Below, piece by piece: positions 1 through 13,900 of a stretch of 64,000 nucleotides of DNA; positions within the stretch are counted from its first letter, which is position 1, and each line of letters starts with the position of its first letter. Both the position numbers and the translations under genes were made by a program. The notes beneath the pieces were generated by a model, which had not been told where the DNA came from, did not search any database, and saw only the letters and a list, made by a program, of their open reading frames with translations. Where the stretch lies: contig CM046876.1 in assembly GCA_025667525.1 (NCBI GenBank), forward strand, positions 480,582,557-480,646,556, read 5' to 3'. This DNA is from Glebionis coronaria. Taxonomy: Eukaryota > Streptophyta > Magnoliopsida > Asterales > Asteraceae.

Positions 1-952
1 TTCTAGAAGCCTCTATGAGGGTTCTGTTTCTTTTTTCAGCGACACCATTATGTTCAGGGGTGCCTGGGTTAGAAAAGTTCTATGATATTCCCTTTTCATC
101 ACAAAAGGCTTCCATGGCATGATTCTTGAATTTAGTGCCATTGTCACTTCTGATAGCCTTAACTCTGCAGTCATTGAGATTCTCTATTTCTCTGATGAAG
201 GACATTATTCTTTCAGCAACATCACTCTTTCATTTGAGAAATATTACCCATGTGAATCTAGAGAATTCATCTACAATGACTAGTGTATACTTGTTGTGAT
301 TAAGGGATTGAGGTTTTACTGCTCCAAATAAGTCCATGTGAAGAAGATGGAGGCACTTATTTATGGAGAATGATTGTTTAGTCTTGAATGAGGCTCTATG
401 GTGCTTCCCTTTCTCGCACCCTGAGCAGGTTCTGTCATTGGTGAAGGTCAGAGAGGGAAGCCCAACTACTAAATCATTCTTGGCCAGTTTCTTAATGTTT
501 TTGAAGTTGAGATGGGAGAGTCTCTTATGCCATAGCCAATTTTCACTATCAGATGCTTTGGCATAGAGACAAGTGTTTGTCCCTTTTGGACAAGATGTCA
601 TGTCGATGACATACACATCCCTTCTCCTGGGTGCAATTAGAACAATATCATCATTTTGATTGAAGATTGTTCCTTGGGTCTTAGTGAACAGAAGTTTGAA
701 GTCAGCATCGCAGAGTTGACTAATGCTGATTAAGTTGTGCTTCAGTCCATTGACATAAGCGACCCTTGTGAAGGTTATTCCATTACAATCCACTGAGCCA
801 TAACCCTCAGTAGCCCCTGAGAAATCATCTCCAAAGACTACTTTTGGACCAGACTCCTTTTTATATCTATGCAGATATTGTTTAACCCTAGAATTGTGTT
901 TGGAGCACCCGCTATCCAGATACCAAATAGATTTCTTCAGATATTCCTGCAT
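1..952 (-). pseudogene. Copia A pol: protease end, GAG-pre-integrase and integrase core (partial)
   Basis: The translation starts with a copia protease-type motif (WYLDSGCSKH). The GAG-pre-integrase domain follows, with WHKRLSHLNF and the C-x2-C pair of CSGCEKGKHH. The integrase core then begins: MDLFG holds the first catalytic Asp near 320, and SDNGT near 150 holds the second. Two in-frame stops, at about 230 and 87, interrupt the same frame, which otherwise stays open to the window edge. The protein would cut and join element cDNA into chromosomes. It is the same frame as the gag extension at 1040-1933. Non-functional as it stands. Confidence 0.85.
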
Positions 953-1039
953 AGATATAAAAAATCCAGATTAGTTTCTATGATGAACCCACTTTCCAGT
1001 GGGTCCATGCTGTCGCTGACCAGCGACATTGGTCCTTCT

Positions 1040-1933
1040 CTAGTTTCCTCCCCCTCTTTGGTTGCAGTCCCTGGGTTCATGACGCATGCTTCCACATATG
1101 TCACATCCAGGGTAGTGCTCGCACTCATTAGAGTGATGGTCGAAGAAGCCACAGTACTTGCTGGGGGGATTAGGTCTGTAACCCTGAGAGTTATCTCTAG
1201 ATTTAGGCTCAGCCTTTCTAGAGGGTCGATGAGGAGTTTTTGATCTCATTTGAGTTCTGGTTCTTTGAACCGCTATGACCTCCTCATGCTCTCTAGATGT
1301 GTGTTCAGTGGACTCGCATGTGATACATTTTGGTTTCTTAGTGCAATCCTTAGATGAGTGATTCTTGAAACCGCAATGCTTGCAAGGTCTGAACAAAGCT
1401 CTCCCCTTGGAGCTACTAGATCCTTCACCAAGAGAGTTAACAGATGGACTATTAACTCTGGGGTTGATTTGTTCTTTCAACCCTTTTACCTCTTCCATCA
1501 AGGTGAGGAGAAGTTGCTTCGTGGGTGAAAGCTCTTCAGGGGGAGGAGTGGGTTTGTTGGAGTCCTTAGCCATGAAAACCTTTTTATTCTCTTTATCAAC
1601 GACTTTGAGAATTAAATTCCCAGGGGTTTTAGTTGGAGGTTTTGGGCCAAGCAAGGAATCAGATGGGTTAGCACCAGCGAGTCTTGGTGGGGCTGGTACC
1701 TCTGATTCTTTGTCAGAGTTCTTCTCATCCACAGAGGTGGAAGAAGGAGAAGAAACATCTGAAGGGACAAATTTTACATTGGGAACACGGATATGTTTTT
1801 TGTATCTACCTTTTCCACCAATAACTTGAACCACATCACCAGGTATGGATTCAGCGACTATTTCTTCCACTGTGGATTGAGCCAAATTCCATTTTTCAAT
1901 GGTTTTTCTAAGTTCAGAATTTTCATCAGACAA
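1040..1933 (-). pseudogene. Copia A gag C-terminal extension with several CCHC-like knuckles
   Basis: This 297-residue frame has a Pro/Ser-rich first half. The second half carries four cysteine/histidine clusters: CKHCGFKNHSSKDC, CITCESTEHTSREH, KYCGFFDHHSNEC and CDICGSMRHEPRDC. Their spacing resembles C-x2-C-x4-H-x4-C knuckles, with some positions replaced. Such an array probably binds RNA or packages the genome, as nucleocapsid knuckles do. It overlaps the upstream gag frame (1858-3327) but lies in another frame, so a frameshift near 1930 separates them. It joins in frame, through a stop at 1040, to the protease/integrase part. Confidence 0.7.
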
Positions 1934-3615
1934 AGACTCATTTCAATAGATAATTTGCTCACTTCATTTTGAAGTTGATTAGCAAGATTCACAAATGGTT
2001 TAAGATTTGTTAATTCAGACTGGCAAAGATTTAACTCTGTTTTAAGACTATGAAATTTGTTTAACAAGTTTTTTCTTTGCTCTTCCACAAAGTGAAGGTC
2101 AACCAAGGTATAGTCACTAACATGGTCTCTATCAGGACCTTCAGCCATAGATAACATTCTTTGTACTTTTTTCATGGTGATGTCCACCCATTGACCAGAT
2201 CTTGCTTCACTTTTACCCACAACAGGTTCTTCATCAGCGACATCCATAAAGGCTCTAACGGTAGTGGTACCTTCATCCTCAGAAGTGAGGGGTTCATCAT
2301 CCCAGTCGAATGAGGCAGCGATCAGACCTTTTTCAGTCTTCTTAACATCTTTTTTCTTTGCTGCATCATCGGCTTTCTGATTGAGTTTTAACAGCTCAGC
2401 TTTCAAGGCTTTGTATTTGACTTTGTAGTCCTTCTTCCCTTCTGAGTCAGAGAGAGAGGTTTGCTTGAAAGGTGAGGTGGAAAACTTCTTCTTGCTGTTG
2501 TTGTTGCTGGATGAAGGGAAGCTTGGGGAGGAGGTTTTGTTTGACCAACAATCCTTCTGATAGTGACTAGTCTTTCCACAAGTGTAGCATGACACCTTGG
2601 ATTTATCAACCTTTGTAGCTCCAACTCTACCAGATCTCTTGTAGTACCTCTTTTGATCAGCTAAAAGAGCTCTGTCATGGAACTCAGCATGTAATTCATC
2701 AAGAAATTCTTGACTACTTCTAGTGTCCTCTTCAATGTCAGAGTCGCTGTCCTGAAAGGAATGGTTAACAACAAGAGCTTTTGAACCAGTGATACTGGTG
2801 GTAAACCTGACAGTCTCTGATTTGTAAATGGAGTGAATTAGCCCTTCTTCATAGTTATATCTACCAAACAATTGGGCTAAAGTATCATTCTTTATAGCAT
2901 TGTTAGCTCTTAAGGTCTGATTTAGGCTAAGCCATTTTCTAGGTAAACTATTGATAAAAGTAGCATTAACCTCAGCCTTAGGTAGAACAACTCCATTGTT
3001 TCCCAAATCATTCAACAAAATCTTAAGCCTAGTATAAGTTTGTGCAATAGTTTCTATTTCCAAAGCTTTAAAAGCATTAAACTTAAGTCTAAGGGCTTGG
3101 ATTTTGGTTTCTTTTGTTTCCTCTAGACCTTCATACCCTAGAACTAATTCAGTCCACATCTCCTTAGCAGAGTTGCATTTAATGATGGACTTCATAATGT
3201 TCGTGGGTAGGCAAGAGACTATGATACTTTTGAGTCTCTTGTCCTGGTTAGCCAGACGTCTATCCGCTGGAGACCATTTCTTAACAGGTTTCTTAATGGG
3301 TCTCTCAGGGGTAGAGGAAACGGCCAAAGGTACATAGGGACCATTTTCTAAGATTTATATCAAGAAGGGTTCTAAGCCATCTAAATATATAAGAAATTCA
3401 CTTTTCCAACTTGAGAAATCCTCTTCATCGAATGCTGGTACATTGAACACATGTGACCCCCCTCGAACATCAAGTAGTTGGGGAAGGTCATCATCATTAT
3501 TACCAGTGCTTACAACTGGTGTAGGCATGGTAGTAGATGTGGTGGCCGGTATGGCGGTCAAAGTGGTACCTAAACTGGTTTGACCAAAAGGTGGAGGAGG
3601 TATAGTATCAGCCAT
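1858..3615 (-). pseudogene. Copia A gag polyprotein
   Basis: The start at 3615 lies about 70 bp inside the LTR and primer-binding site, as expected for copia gag. The N-terminus is Pro/Thr-rich and then FSSWKSEFLIYLDG, the start of the copia gag (UBN2-type) domain. After an in-frame stop near 3355 the same frame runs from 3327, with TNIMKSIIKCNSAKEMWTEL and a knuckle CYTCGKTSHYQKDC (C-x2-C-x4-H-x4-C) near residue 250 of that segment. The C-terminal half is Lys/Glu-rich and probably coiled coil. Gag would assemble the cytoplasmic virus-like particle. The stop and the frameshift at its end make it a pseudogene. Confidence 0.85.
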
Positions 3616-3669
3616 ATTAAGATCTTAATTTTAAGAACAAGAACGGTTTATGAAAAGTTTTATAAATCA

Positions 3670-3685
3670 AACCGCTCTGATACCA
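3670..3685 (-). other. Copia A primer-binding site
   Basis: The minus strand reads TGGTATCAGAGCGG just inside the LTR end, separated by ATT. This matches the initiator-tRNA-Met primer-binding site usual in plant copia elements and fixes the LTR boundary. Confidence 0.85.
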
Positions 3686-3687
3686 AT

Positions 3688-4546
3688 TGAAAGTCCCTTA
3701 ATATGACAATTATTGATAAACTATAACTCTTGTAACCACGAAACACAATGAAATACTTTTCAAACGCGTAATGCTTTATTAAGTATTATAAACAAAGTAT
3801 TACAAAGTGCTATGAATACACTCGTTGAATGACAACAAGATATGAACCCTAGAACAAGTAAACTAGATTCGAGACTCAAGTTTACAAGGGAACAAATGAG
3901 ACGCTGGTAGACAGCTGGGGGCTCAACGGTTCCAAGGTGAGAAAGAACTTAGATAAATTATCCAAGCACAAGGGGTGATTTACTTCTCCTTTCTCACTCC
4001 TATTTATAGTGTACGAGGTTGCTTCCTTAGTGGGAGTAGTTGATACGTGTCACCTTCTGAATGGAAGAGTACAACGTATTAAACGCATGTCCAAATCGAG
4101 ACATACCTTTAAACAACTTTAGGTGAACAGTTCTGCCAACTGTTCACCTTTTGTCCCACTAGGTCGTACTAGGCTTTATCTTGAATCTCTTGTTTTGTCC
4201 CGCTCAAAACACTTGGTAGATTCTCCCGCCTAAACTATAAAGGATTGGACAAGATTTGCTTGTCCTATACTTCTAGGGTTCTTAAGTGATCTCTGAGTGT
4301 TGTTAAATCAGAGATCCTTGAACACCAATACATTCCTTCAACATCCCAGCTATCCATAATCGCTGGTGAGTATGACTTCAGATTGTCTTCGACTTCTCTG
4401 ACGTTGTCTTTGACTTGAATGTTCCTGGTGTGCTAGCTGAGGCTTTGCCTTCCACTGGTCTAGTCTCTGTCGCTGGTCCTCTCAGCGATCAGTAAACACT
4501 TAGTCTAATTAAACAAATCTAGAGTGAGCCATAGTTAAAACTTTCA
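3688..4546 (-). repeat. Copia A 5' LTR
   Basis: The 859-bp LTR has perfect 6-bp terminal inverted repeats, TGAAAG at 3688 and CTTTCA at 4541-4546. It lies next to the primer-binding site. On the minus strand a TATA box (ACTATAAATA, 4010-4001) marks the likely promoter. It also holds copies of the GTCGCTG/CAGCGAT motif that recurs through the element, at 4360, 4469 and 4484. Confidence 0.85.
4001..4010 (-). promoter_or_regulatory. TATA box of copia A LTR
   Basis: The minus strand reads ACTATAAATA in the middle of the LTR, about 310 bp before its 3' end, a usual place for the U3/R boundary. Confidence 0.5.
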
Positions 4547-5538
4547 TCGGCCCAACAGATGGTATCCCTTGTATGCATCTAAGAAACACTTGAAAGGGTA
4601 TCCACATAAGGATTCCACCTTCCAATCAATTTCTGGTAACGGATAGCAGTCTTGTGGACAAGCTTTGTTCAAGTCCGTGAAGTCCACACACATGCGCCAA
4701 CTTCCGTCATGCTTCTTGACCATGACTGGGTTGGATAACCACTCGTGGTAGTATACCTCACGCATGATTCCTGCGTCTACTAATTTCCGTACCTCATCTA
4801 GTATTGCCTGACTGCGCTCTGGTGCTTGACCATGCTTCTTTTGTTTAACAGGAGGATATCCCTGGCGGATTTGAAGTTTGTGTTTTGCTATCGAGCGCGG
4901 TACACCCGTCATGTGCTTAGGCTCTAATGCGAATACATCCAAGTTCACTTTTAGGAGAGAGCGCATGGCCCTCTTGCTGTTATCCGAGAGCGTTCCTCCT
5001 ATGGACACCTCTTGTTCCGGGTAGTCGGGATGGATTGACACCTTCCAATTGGGGGGCGGTGATCCTTCCTAATGGGAACAGGCACGACTGGTGTCGTTAT
5101 GGCGTGGCATTCAGATGCCGGCATGATTGAATTGTAAATAGTAACAATTCCCACCTCAACGGGGAACTTAATCATACTGTGAGGCGTGGACGGAACTGCC
5201 CGTATGGCCAGGATGCCTGGTCTTCCAATAATCCCATTGGATGGAGAGTGTGAGCGTATCACCATAAAGTTCATCCACGCCGTGGGGGTATGCTCTTCAT
5301 TCCCAATGTTTACTAGTAGACGCAGTTGTCCTATTGTCCAAATAGTGTCTCCGCTAAAGCCAATGAGCGGCGACGTGGCTGGTACTAAGTGGCTTCTTAT
5401 TTCTGGTCGTAGCTGCACGAAACAATGTTCGTAAAGTACTTTCGCCGATGACCCTCCATCCACATACATATGACGAACATTGTGTGTTCTAATGCTTACC
5501 TCAATCGTGAGAGGTGCGTCAGCCACGTCACTTGCCAT
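4547..5538 (-). pseudogene. Tat-like retropepsin and N-terminal reverse transcriptase (truncated)
   Basis: The frame from 5538 encodes an aspartic protease with YVDGGSSAKVLYEHCF, where the usual D-T/S-G is D-G-G, followed by IIGRPGI. A frameshift near 5040 leads to the RT start, with LDVFALEPKHMTGVP, the HDGSWRMCVDFTDLNKACP palm segment and FLDAYKGYH, which holds the first catalytic Asp. The frame ends at the copia A insertion, so the YxDD motif, RNase H and integrase are absent here. It is non-functional. Confidence 0.85.
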
Positions 5539-5613
5539 AATGGGAGGGAACGAGATTTCTCTACCGCGTGAAAATGTTTGACTAATTTTCTGCTTTGTGC
5601 GGCACTGCCAAGA

Positions 5614-7484
5614 TTAGATCATGTATATAGTCGAAGGTTTTTCCTTTTGGGGATCCTTCTTATCGTGCTTTTTGTTATCCTTTCTATCCTTCCAATCCTT
5701 GACCAAATGTTTGAGTTTACCTGACTTGATCAGTGACTCAATTTGCTTCTTGATCTGGATGTATTCCTCCGTGTCGTGGCCCTTGTCGTTGTGGAATTCA
5801 CAAAAGCGATTTCCTTGACGACGGTCCACCGGAGTTGTCATTGGGGGAGGCCTTGGGAAGTTTGCCCCTTCTGTCAACAAGATGTCCCGGTAAGTCATCT
5901 TTAGGGGGTGAATTTGTCATCCGACCGCCCTCCTTTGTTATGGCTTTTATAGTCTGAGCCCCTTCCATTGCCTTGGTTGCTTTGACCACCTGACTGTCTC
6001 CTAGACTGGTCGTTCGATCGATAGTTGTGGTTTCCCTTTGTAGGATAGGCTGCGGCTACCGCGGTTTCTCCTTTTACAAAGTTCCTGACCCTTTCCATGA
6101 GCTCGTCATACTTCTCCGGTCACTTGTCATTGAGGCGCCTAATTAATTCCTTGTCTGTTACGGCATGCATGTAATCGGAAATTTTTAGGAGCTCCGGCAT
6201 CGTTTCTGTACGCGTGCACTCGTCATTGAAACGTTCCGTGAAGTCCTCCGTAGATTCTCCAGGCCGTTGCTTGACGATTGCTAATGAGACCGGGTCCCTA
6301 TTATAATTCTTTCGCTGAGTATAATTGTTCTTGAACGCAGTGCACAACTCAGTGAAGCTATCGATGCTTCGGGGAGGAAGTCCCTCAAACCAATCGCGGG
6401 CATTGCCAATCAAGGTTGAATTGAACATTTGGCACCATATAGGCATTGGTCATCGTTCGATTTTTGCCTGCGTGCCAAATATCTTTAGGTGATCATCCGG
6501 ATCACCAGACCCATCATAGGTTTAGACGCACGCTGGCATGCGACGCTTCTTATCCTCGGAGTAATTCCGTATGCGGAGGGTAAAAGGATCTTCCATAGGA
6601 TCACACCATGGACGAGAGAGATTGGGGTCACACCATGGGTGGGAGAGATCTTCCCCTTCCACCTCATGATAGTAAGGGCCACCGTAGTACCCCTCATCGT
6701 CCGATGGTAGTGGAGGAGTACGCCTAGGTCGGTGACGCTTGGGTGGATGGTCATCCGAATCTTCTCCTGAGGGACCGGGGGAAGGGGGCGGTGCACCACT
6801 TCTTGGCTGAGGATCGCTTTTATAAGAAGAGATAGGAGCCTTCTTCCCGGTATTCACCCTATCCCACACGCTTGTGAGGCGATTGTTTCTGGTTAATTCC
6901 AAGTCCAGCCATTCAGCTGAATCATCGGATCTATCTCCTTCTTCACGAGATTGCAGTAGTTCCTGCATAACACGATCCCCTATGCGTTCGAACGCATTCC
7001 GAGGTTGAGGATTCTCCTCAAAGAGGTTTCGTTTCTGGGGTCGTGACCTCTTTTTATTTTGAGTCTGAAGAGAGGTGCCGGACACGACCCTCCCAAAGTT
7101 GAGCCTAGATTGGAGGTTCCTACCTAAGTTTAGCCTTGAGGCAATACCTGGGGCGATCCTCTCAAAGTTCTGCGTGAGAACACGAGCGAGGTCTTCGTCA
7201 CTAAGTGGTTCGACTTCCACTTCTTCTTCAGTTGATGGCCTACGTGGCTCTTTGTTAGGGGCCTTAGGCGCACTCCCTGGGTCAGGGTTGTCCATGGTCA
7301 TGGTTGGTGGTGGGGTATTAGCGGGCGTGCCTGTCCCACCCATGGACTGAAAAACACTTCGGTTATTCGATCCACCTGTTTGGTTGCTAGGGGACTGAGT
7401 GGGGATGAGTATCCCGTCCCCTGTGGACTTCCGATTCGTTGGACTCGTGTTCCTGGGATTTCCTTGCGGATGTCCTTTCGTCAT
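5614..7484 (-). pseudogene. Tat-like gag
   Basis: The start codon at 7484 is about 60 bp inside the LTR. The first ~320 residues are Pro/Ser/Asp-rich with a basic stretch (KRHRPRRTPP). After a stop near 6522 the same frame carries the retrotransposon gag domain (WCQMFNSTLIGNARDWFEGLP; FKNNYTQRK; SLAIVKQRPGESTEDFTERF). Further on there is a Gln/Gly/Asn-rich basic stretch and then, after a frameshift near 5910, CEFHNDKGHDTEEYIQIKKQIE, a partial knuckle-like Cys/His region typical of Tat gag. It should form the particle shell. Broken by stops and the frameshift. Confidence 0.82.
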
Positions 7485-7528
7485 TGAAAGAGGTCAAGAT
7501 GAAATTTTCTCTAGCTTAGTGTATTGGT

Positions 7529-7545
7529 CCCACGGATGGCGCCAA
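7529..7545 (-). other. Tat-like primer-binding site
   Basis: The minus strand reads TGGCGCCATCCGTGGGA two bases inside the LTR end. TGGCGCC-type sites are usual for Tat and Athila elements; I did not assign the tRNA. Confidence 0.7.
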
Positions 7546-7547
7546 CT

Positions 7548-8188
7548 TGTTGATACAAAAGTTGGATGATCCTTGACAGACCCGAATTAGGCTTAATTCG
7601 GGTTGGCTGGGCTCCGGCTCTTGCACCAAGTGAAGAGTCTTGTTGAGATCCTGCACACTAAAGCAACACGCGTTAGGCTTACCGTGGGAATGCATCCCAC
7701 GATTAGACTCCGGCGTGAGAGTAAGTAATCGGTCAGGGTTAAGAATCGGATGTGAGTTTAGAGTATGTAGAATGCAATACCTTTGTTGAACCCTTGGAGG
7801 TTCCTTATATAGGCGGTGAAACCCTAGTGGGCTGTCACCGATTCTTCGGCCCCAAGCAAAGGATAAGTGCCCTAATTAGTTTGATTGTTATCTTCTAATT
7901 ATGGTGAGTGTATATCCTCCACTTTGGGGTAAATCCCAATCATAATAAGATTATGATTCTGTCTAACCCTGTATCGGCTATGCCGGGCCGTGGGCCGCAC
8001 ACATGTATGCAACCACTGTTCATTCGAAGCCCATAAGCTTAAATGATATTAATCCAACCCATCAGTAACGGGCCGGATGTGGGTAGTACCCGTGGGCCGG
8101 GTTCATGACCCAGTTGGGGACTATACGTCATCATAACCTTTTCAAGATTTTGATCAAAAGGTCGTCATGGGACATGACTTTATCAACA
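7548..8188 (-). repeat. Tat-like 5' LTR
   Basis: The 641-bp LTR has perfect 8-bp terminal inverted repeats (TGTTGATA at 7548, TATCAACA at 8181-8188). The minus strand carries a TATA-like sequence TATATAAG at 7811-7804, followed by the R/U5 part toward the primer-binding site. The partner LTR is outside the window, so no target-site duplication can be confirmed. Confidence 0.85.
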
Positions 8189-10985
<2,797 letters not shown>

Positions 10986-11017
10986 TCATAATAGATAAAA
11001 TCAGGCACGAGCGTCAT

Positions 11018-12205
11018 TTGCTACGTTCTCATCGTTGTCGACTTCAACTTCACCCTACACCACCAAGTACTCCAACCCCATCACCACCTCTTACACCACC
11101 AGCTCACCAAACCAATGATAGTCCACCACCCACTAGTTTCCTACAACCCAAACTACCCCAACAACCTCAAACCACCACATTAATTCTACCCTACAACCAC
11201 GTGTTTCACCCACAACCCAACAACAAACTACCTCCACCACTAACCCGGTTGTTGTCCCTTCTGAGAACCAACCATTACCTCAACCTATCATAACGTTCAC
11301 CCCATGGTTACACGTGAAAAGTTTGGTATTTCAAAACCACTTGAACACACGTCTCTTAATGTTACCACTACTTCACCGTTTCCTCGCTCTTATGTTCATG
11401 CTCTTCGGGACCCTAATTGGAAAGAAGCTATGCTAGATGAATACAATTCTTTACTTACTAACGAAACGTGGGTTCTTGTGCCCCGCCCAGCTAACGTAAA
11501 TGTTGTTCGTTCTATGTCACTTTTCAAACATAAGTTTCTTATAGATGGCTCATTAAGTAGGTATAAGGCTCATCTTATTGCTAACGGACGAAGTCAACAA
11601 CAAGATATTGATTGTGATGAGATATTTTGTCTGATGGTTAAACCGGCTACCATCCGTACAGTTTTAAGTCTAAAAGTTTCTCGTGAGTAGCTTATTCATC
11701 AACTTGACGTGAAGAATGCCTTTTTTCATGATCATTTATTTGATACGGTTTATATGCACCAGTCTCCTGGGTTTGTTGATTTTCCACACCTGATTATGTT
11801 TTTCACTTGCAAAAATCATTATATGGCCTTAAGCAGACTCCTCGAGCTTGGTTTCAACGTTTTGCTAGCTTTTCTACTCGGGTTGGTTTTCAGCATAGTA
11901 AAACTGATGCGTCTTTATTTGTTTATCATTTTGGATCACACATTGCTTAATAGTTATTATATGTGGATGATATTATACTTACGACATCATCTACATCGTT
12001 GCTACAACGCATTCTTGGATCTCTTCATGGTGAGTTTGTGATGACAGATTTAGGCTCTCTTAATTATTTTTTTGGCGTTTTTGCTCAGCGTACTGCATCT
12101 GGTATATTTTTATCACAATCAAAATTTGCTGAAGAGATTCTTGAGAAAGCGCATATGCAGAATTGTAATCCTTGTAGGACTTCGGTTGCTACTGAATCCA
12201 AGTAG
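11018..12205 (+). pseudogene. Decayed Ale-like copia reverse transcriptase
   Basis: The 5' part encodes a Pro/Thr/Ser-rich linker and then HPMVTREKFGI, the hinge before copia RT. From 11304 the RT reads NWKEAMLDEYNSLLTNETWVLV. After a TAG at 11688 the same frame gives QLDVKNAFFHDHL, the first catalytic Asp region. Frameshifts follow, then the YVDD motif at about 11960 (read MWMDDIIL after a start-shifted frame) and SLNYFFGV, IFLSQSKFAEEIL and NPCRTSVATESK. RNase H and LTRs are absent. The Ale-like lineage is an inference from these motifs. Clearly non-functional. Confidence 0.85.
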
Positions 12206-12252
12206 GTCCGGATTTATCAGCCTACGAATTTGAGTTTTCTTTAACTCCAAAT

Positions 12253-12693
12253 TTGCTCCAACACTTTTTGGAATCTTTATTTCAAACCTTTGCCCACCCC
12301 AAAATTATCTTGTGCATTCTCTACTTAACCCTAAGCATTTTGCATTCTTATCTCAAATCAAAATGTGTTATTCATCAAATGAAATCCATGATTATCCTCC
12401 ATTTTCCCCAATCTCTTTCAATCATATTTCTTCTTCTTCTAAGATTAATTGACTCTGGAACCTCTTCTTTTCCACTACTACCCTTTTGTGTTCTTCCTCC
12501 CTCACATGATAATGTCATGCATCATGGGACATATTGTCATTGTTGTCAATATCAACATATTTCTATGGCTCATATCTATGAGGAGTTGATTTACATCAAA
12601 AGTCTCTTAGTCAAGCCTCATCTTCACTATGACTATGAGACAATTACCAAGCCACCACCACCTCCTTCCGCTACCACCTTGTCTTTTATTTAA
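12253..12693 (+). other. Unrecognised 146-residue frame, possibly the end of a Sirevirus accessory ORF
   Basis: I do not recognise this frame. It starts hydrophobic (Leu/Ile/Phe-rich), then has a His/Cys cluster (MHHGTYCHCCQYQH) and ends with an acidic-aromatic stretch and a Pro run (KPPPPPSATT). It lies between the Ale-like RT remnant and the polypurine tracts of an orphan Sirevirus-like 3' end. That is where Sireviruses keep a non-pol accessory ORF, but similarity to a known one is not visible. It could also be chance. Confidence 0.25.
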
Positions 12694-12997
12694 GCATGTG
12701 GATTGCTTATTTCTAAGACATCTAGTTCAAGCAAATCTTAAAAGTCTAGTTTAACTAGGATTAGATTTATGCTTTTCTTTAGGCTTGTATCTCATACATC
12801 TTTATATGACTTATTTTCTTGTATCTTTTTCATGTTTTCTATTAACATGACTTTATTGTGGATCTTGGTTCTCTTTATGTTCTCTTCTTATTTCTATTAT
12901 TGTGTGATCATTTCTATATCTTGTTGGGTGTTTCTTTTCTTCTTCTAACCCTTCTATGTAGCTTGTCACCATAGCTTGATTCCTTGGTGCCCCAAGC

Positions 12998-13169
12998 AAG
13001 GGGGAGTAAGCACCAAGGGGAGCATTTGCAAAGTCCGTTTCTTCTCTTCTACAAAGACTTTTGCAACCTTTTTGCTTCGACAAAGGGGGAGAAATGAAAT
13101 AAACTCGTTTTCGAAATTGTTGTTTTTCATGTGATTAGTTTATGTATTGTCGAAATAAAAAAGGGGAGA
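12998..13169 (+). other. Multiple polypurine tracts before a Sirevirus-like 3' LTR
   Basis: Four purine runs of the AAGGGGGAG type occur in 170 bp: 12998-13006, 13015-13022, 13082-13094 and 13157-13169. The last ends directly before a TGTTAATG LTR start. Repeated polypurine tracts upstream of the 3' LTR are a known hallmark of Sireviruses. Confidence 0.65.
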
Positions 13170-13170
13170 T

Positions 13171-13900
13171 TGTTAATGCAATGATGCCTAAAAATGTTAC
13201 TTGCATTTTTCGTTCTCGCTTTGTTTTGATTACGACAATATATAAAAACAAGTACGAAAACAACGAAAAACGAATTCTTGAGTTCAAGTATTTTTCATTT
13301 CATTGTTATCACTTAAGGTATGAACAAACAAGTTTTCAACCTAACTAAGTGATCAAGGATTTAGTTTTTCTTGAAACTCACCTTTTATTAAATGTGACAA
13401 AAGTTTTTATTAAACTTTATTAATAAGAAAATGTTTTATTAAATTATAAATTTGAAAATTTGAAAATCTCATATTCCATATGGTTTAGGAATATCCTTTA
13501 AGGATAAATATTCCACCAGATGTAACTGCACCACTAACAGACAAAAGGGAGCGGAGTCTACTCTGGCGGTTCCATAAAAAGGTGTGCGGTTCTTTATTGA
13601 TAAAGAATCGCGGGCACCTTTAAGGAGTCGTACCCAGAAAGAGCCGTTGGGCACTTGTCTTATAAATAGTGGACCATTCTCAGGTTTTCTCTTCACCTCT
13701 TTTGCACACAAATTTCCAGATTCAATCCACCTTCTTAAATCATTCAAATCCTTGGTTATTTGGTTGATTACTACTTGTTTAGAAGTGAATCTTTCTCCTC
13801 CCATCTCATCCTCTCAAGTGCAAAGAGAAGAACACTTTCATCCTTGAAATGTTTTGTCTACCTCAAAGATCCTATGACAACCCATGAATTTCACATCTAT
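13171..13900 (+). repeat. Orphan Sirevirus-like 3' LTR (end not fixed)
   Basis: The LTR starts with TGTTAATGCAATG directly after the last polypurine tract. A TATA box (TATAAATA) lies at 13661-13668, about 490 bp in. I found neither a clear CA end with a matching inverted repeat nor a primer-binding site, so the right boundary is approximate; it could reach about 14090, where AACAACA occurs. No partner LTR is in the window. Confidence 0.5.

Larger units (their letters stand above)
1..4546 (-). mobile_element. Copia A: Sirevirus-like Ty1/copia retrotransposon, 5' part
   Basis: Reading down the minus strand, this element has a 5' LTR (3688-4546), a primer-binding site, gag, a CCHC-rich gag extension and the integrase start, then leaves the window at position 1 inside integrase. 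Protease/GAG-pre-integrase before integrase is the copia order. The LTR end abuts the RT fragment of a Tat-like gypsy element at 4547, so copia A inserted into that element. RT, RNase H and the 3' LTR lie outside, so the target-site duplication cannot be checked. Several stops and one frameshift show that it is inactive. The Sirevirus-like assignment rests on the long gag with several knuckles and is an inference. Confidence 0.85.
4547..8188 (-). mobile_element. Tat-like Ty3/gypsy retrotransposon, 5' part
   Basis: On the minus strand: 5' LTR 7548-8188, primer-binding site, long gag, retropepsin and the beginning of RT. RT stops abruptly at 4547, where the copia A LTR begins, so copia A inserted there; the rest of pol lies beyond the left window edge. 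The protease motif (YVDGGSSAKVLYEHCF) and the early RT (NKACPQDCYPLPEIDWKVESL) are typical of the Tat branch of Ty3/gypsy. Frameshifts near 5910 and 5040 and stops near 6522, 6449 and 6100 show decay. Confidence 0.85.

Noticed and set aside
12253..12693. Host gene fragment
   Set aside because: No recognisable domain, no introns and a low-complexity composition; its position next to polypurine tracts suggests element DNA, which also remains unproven.
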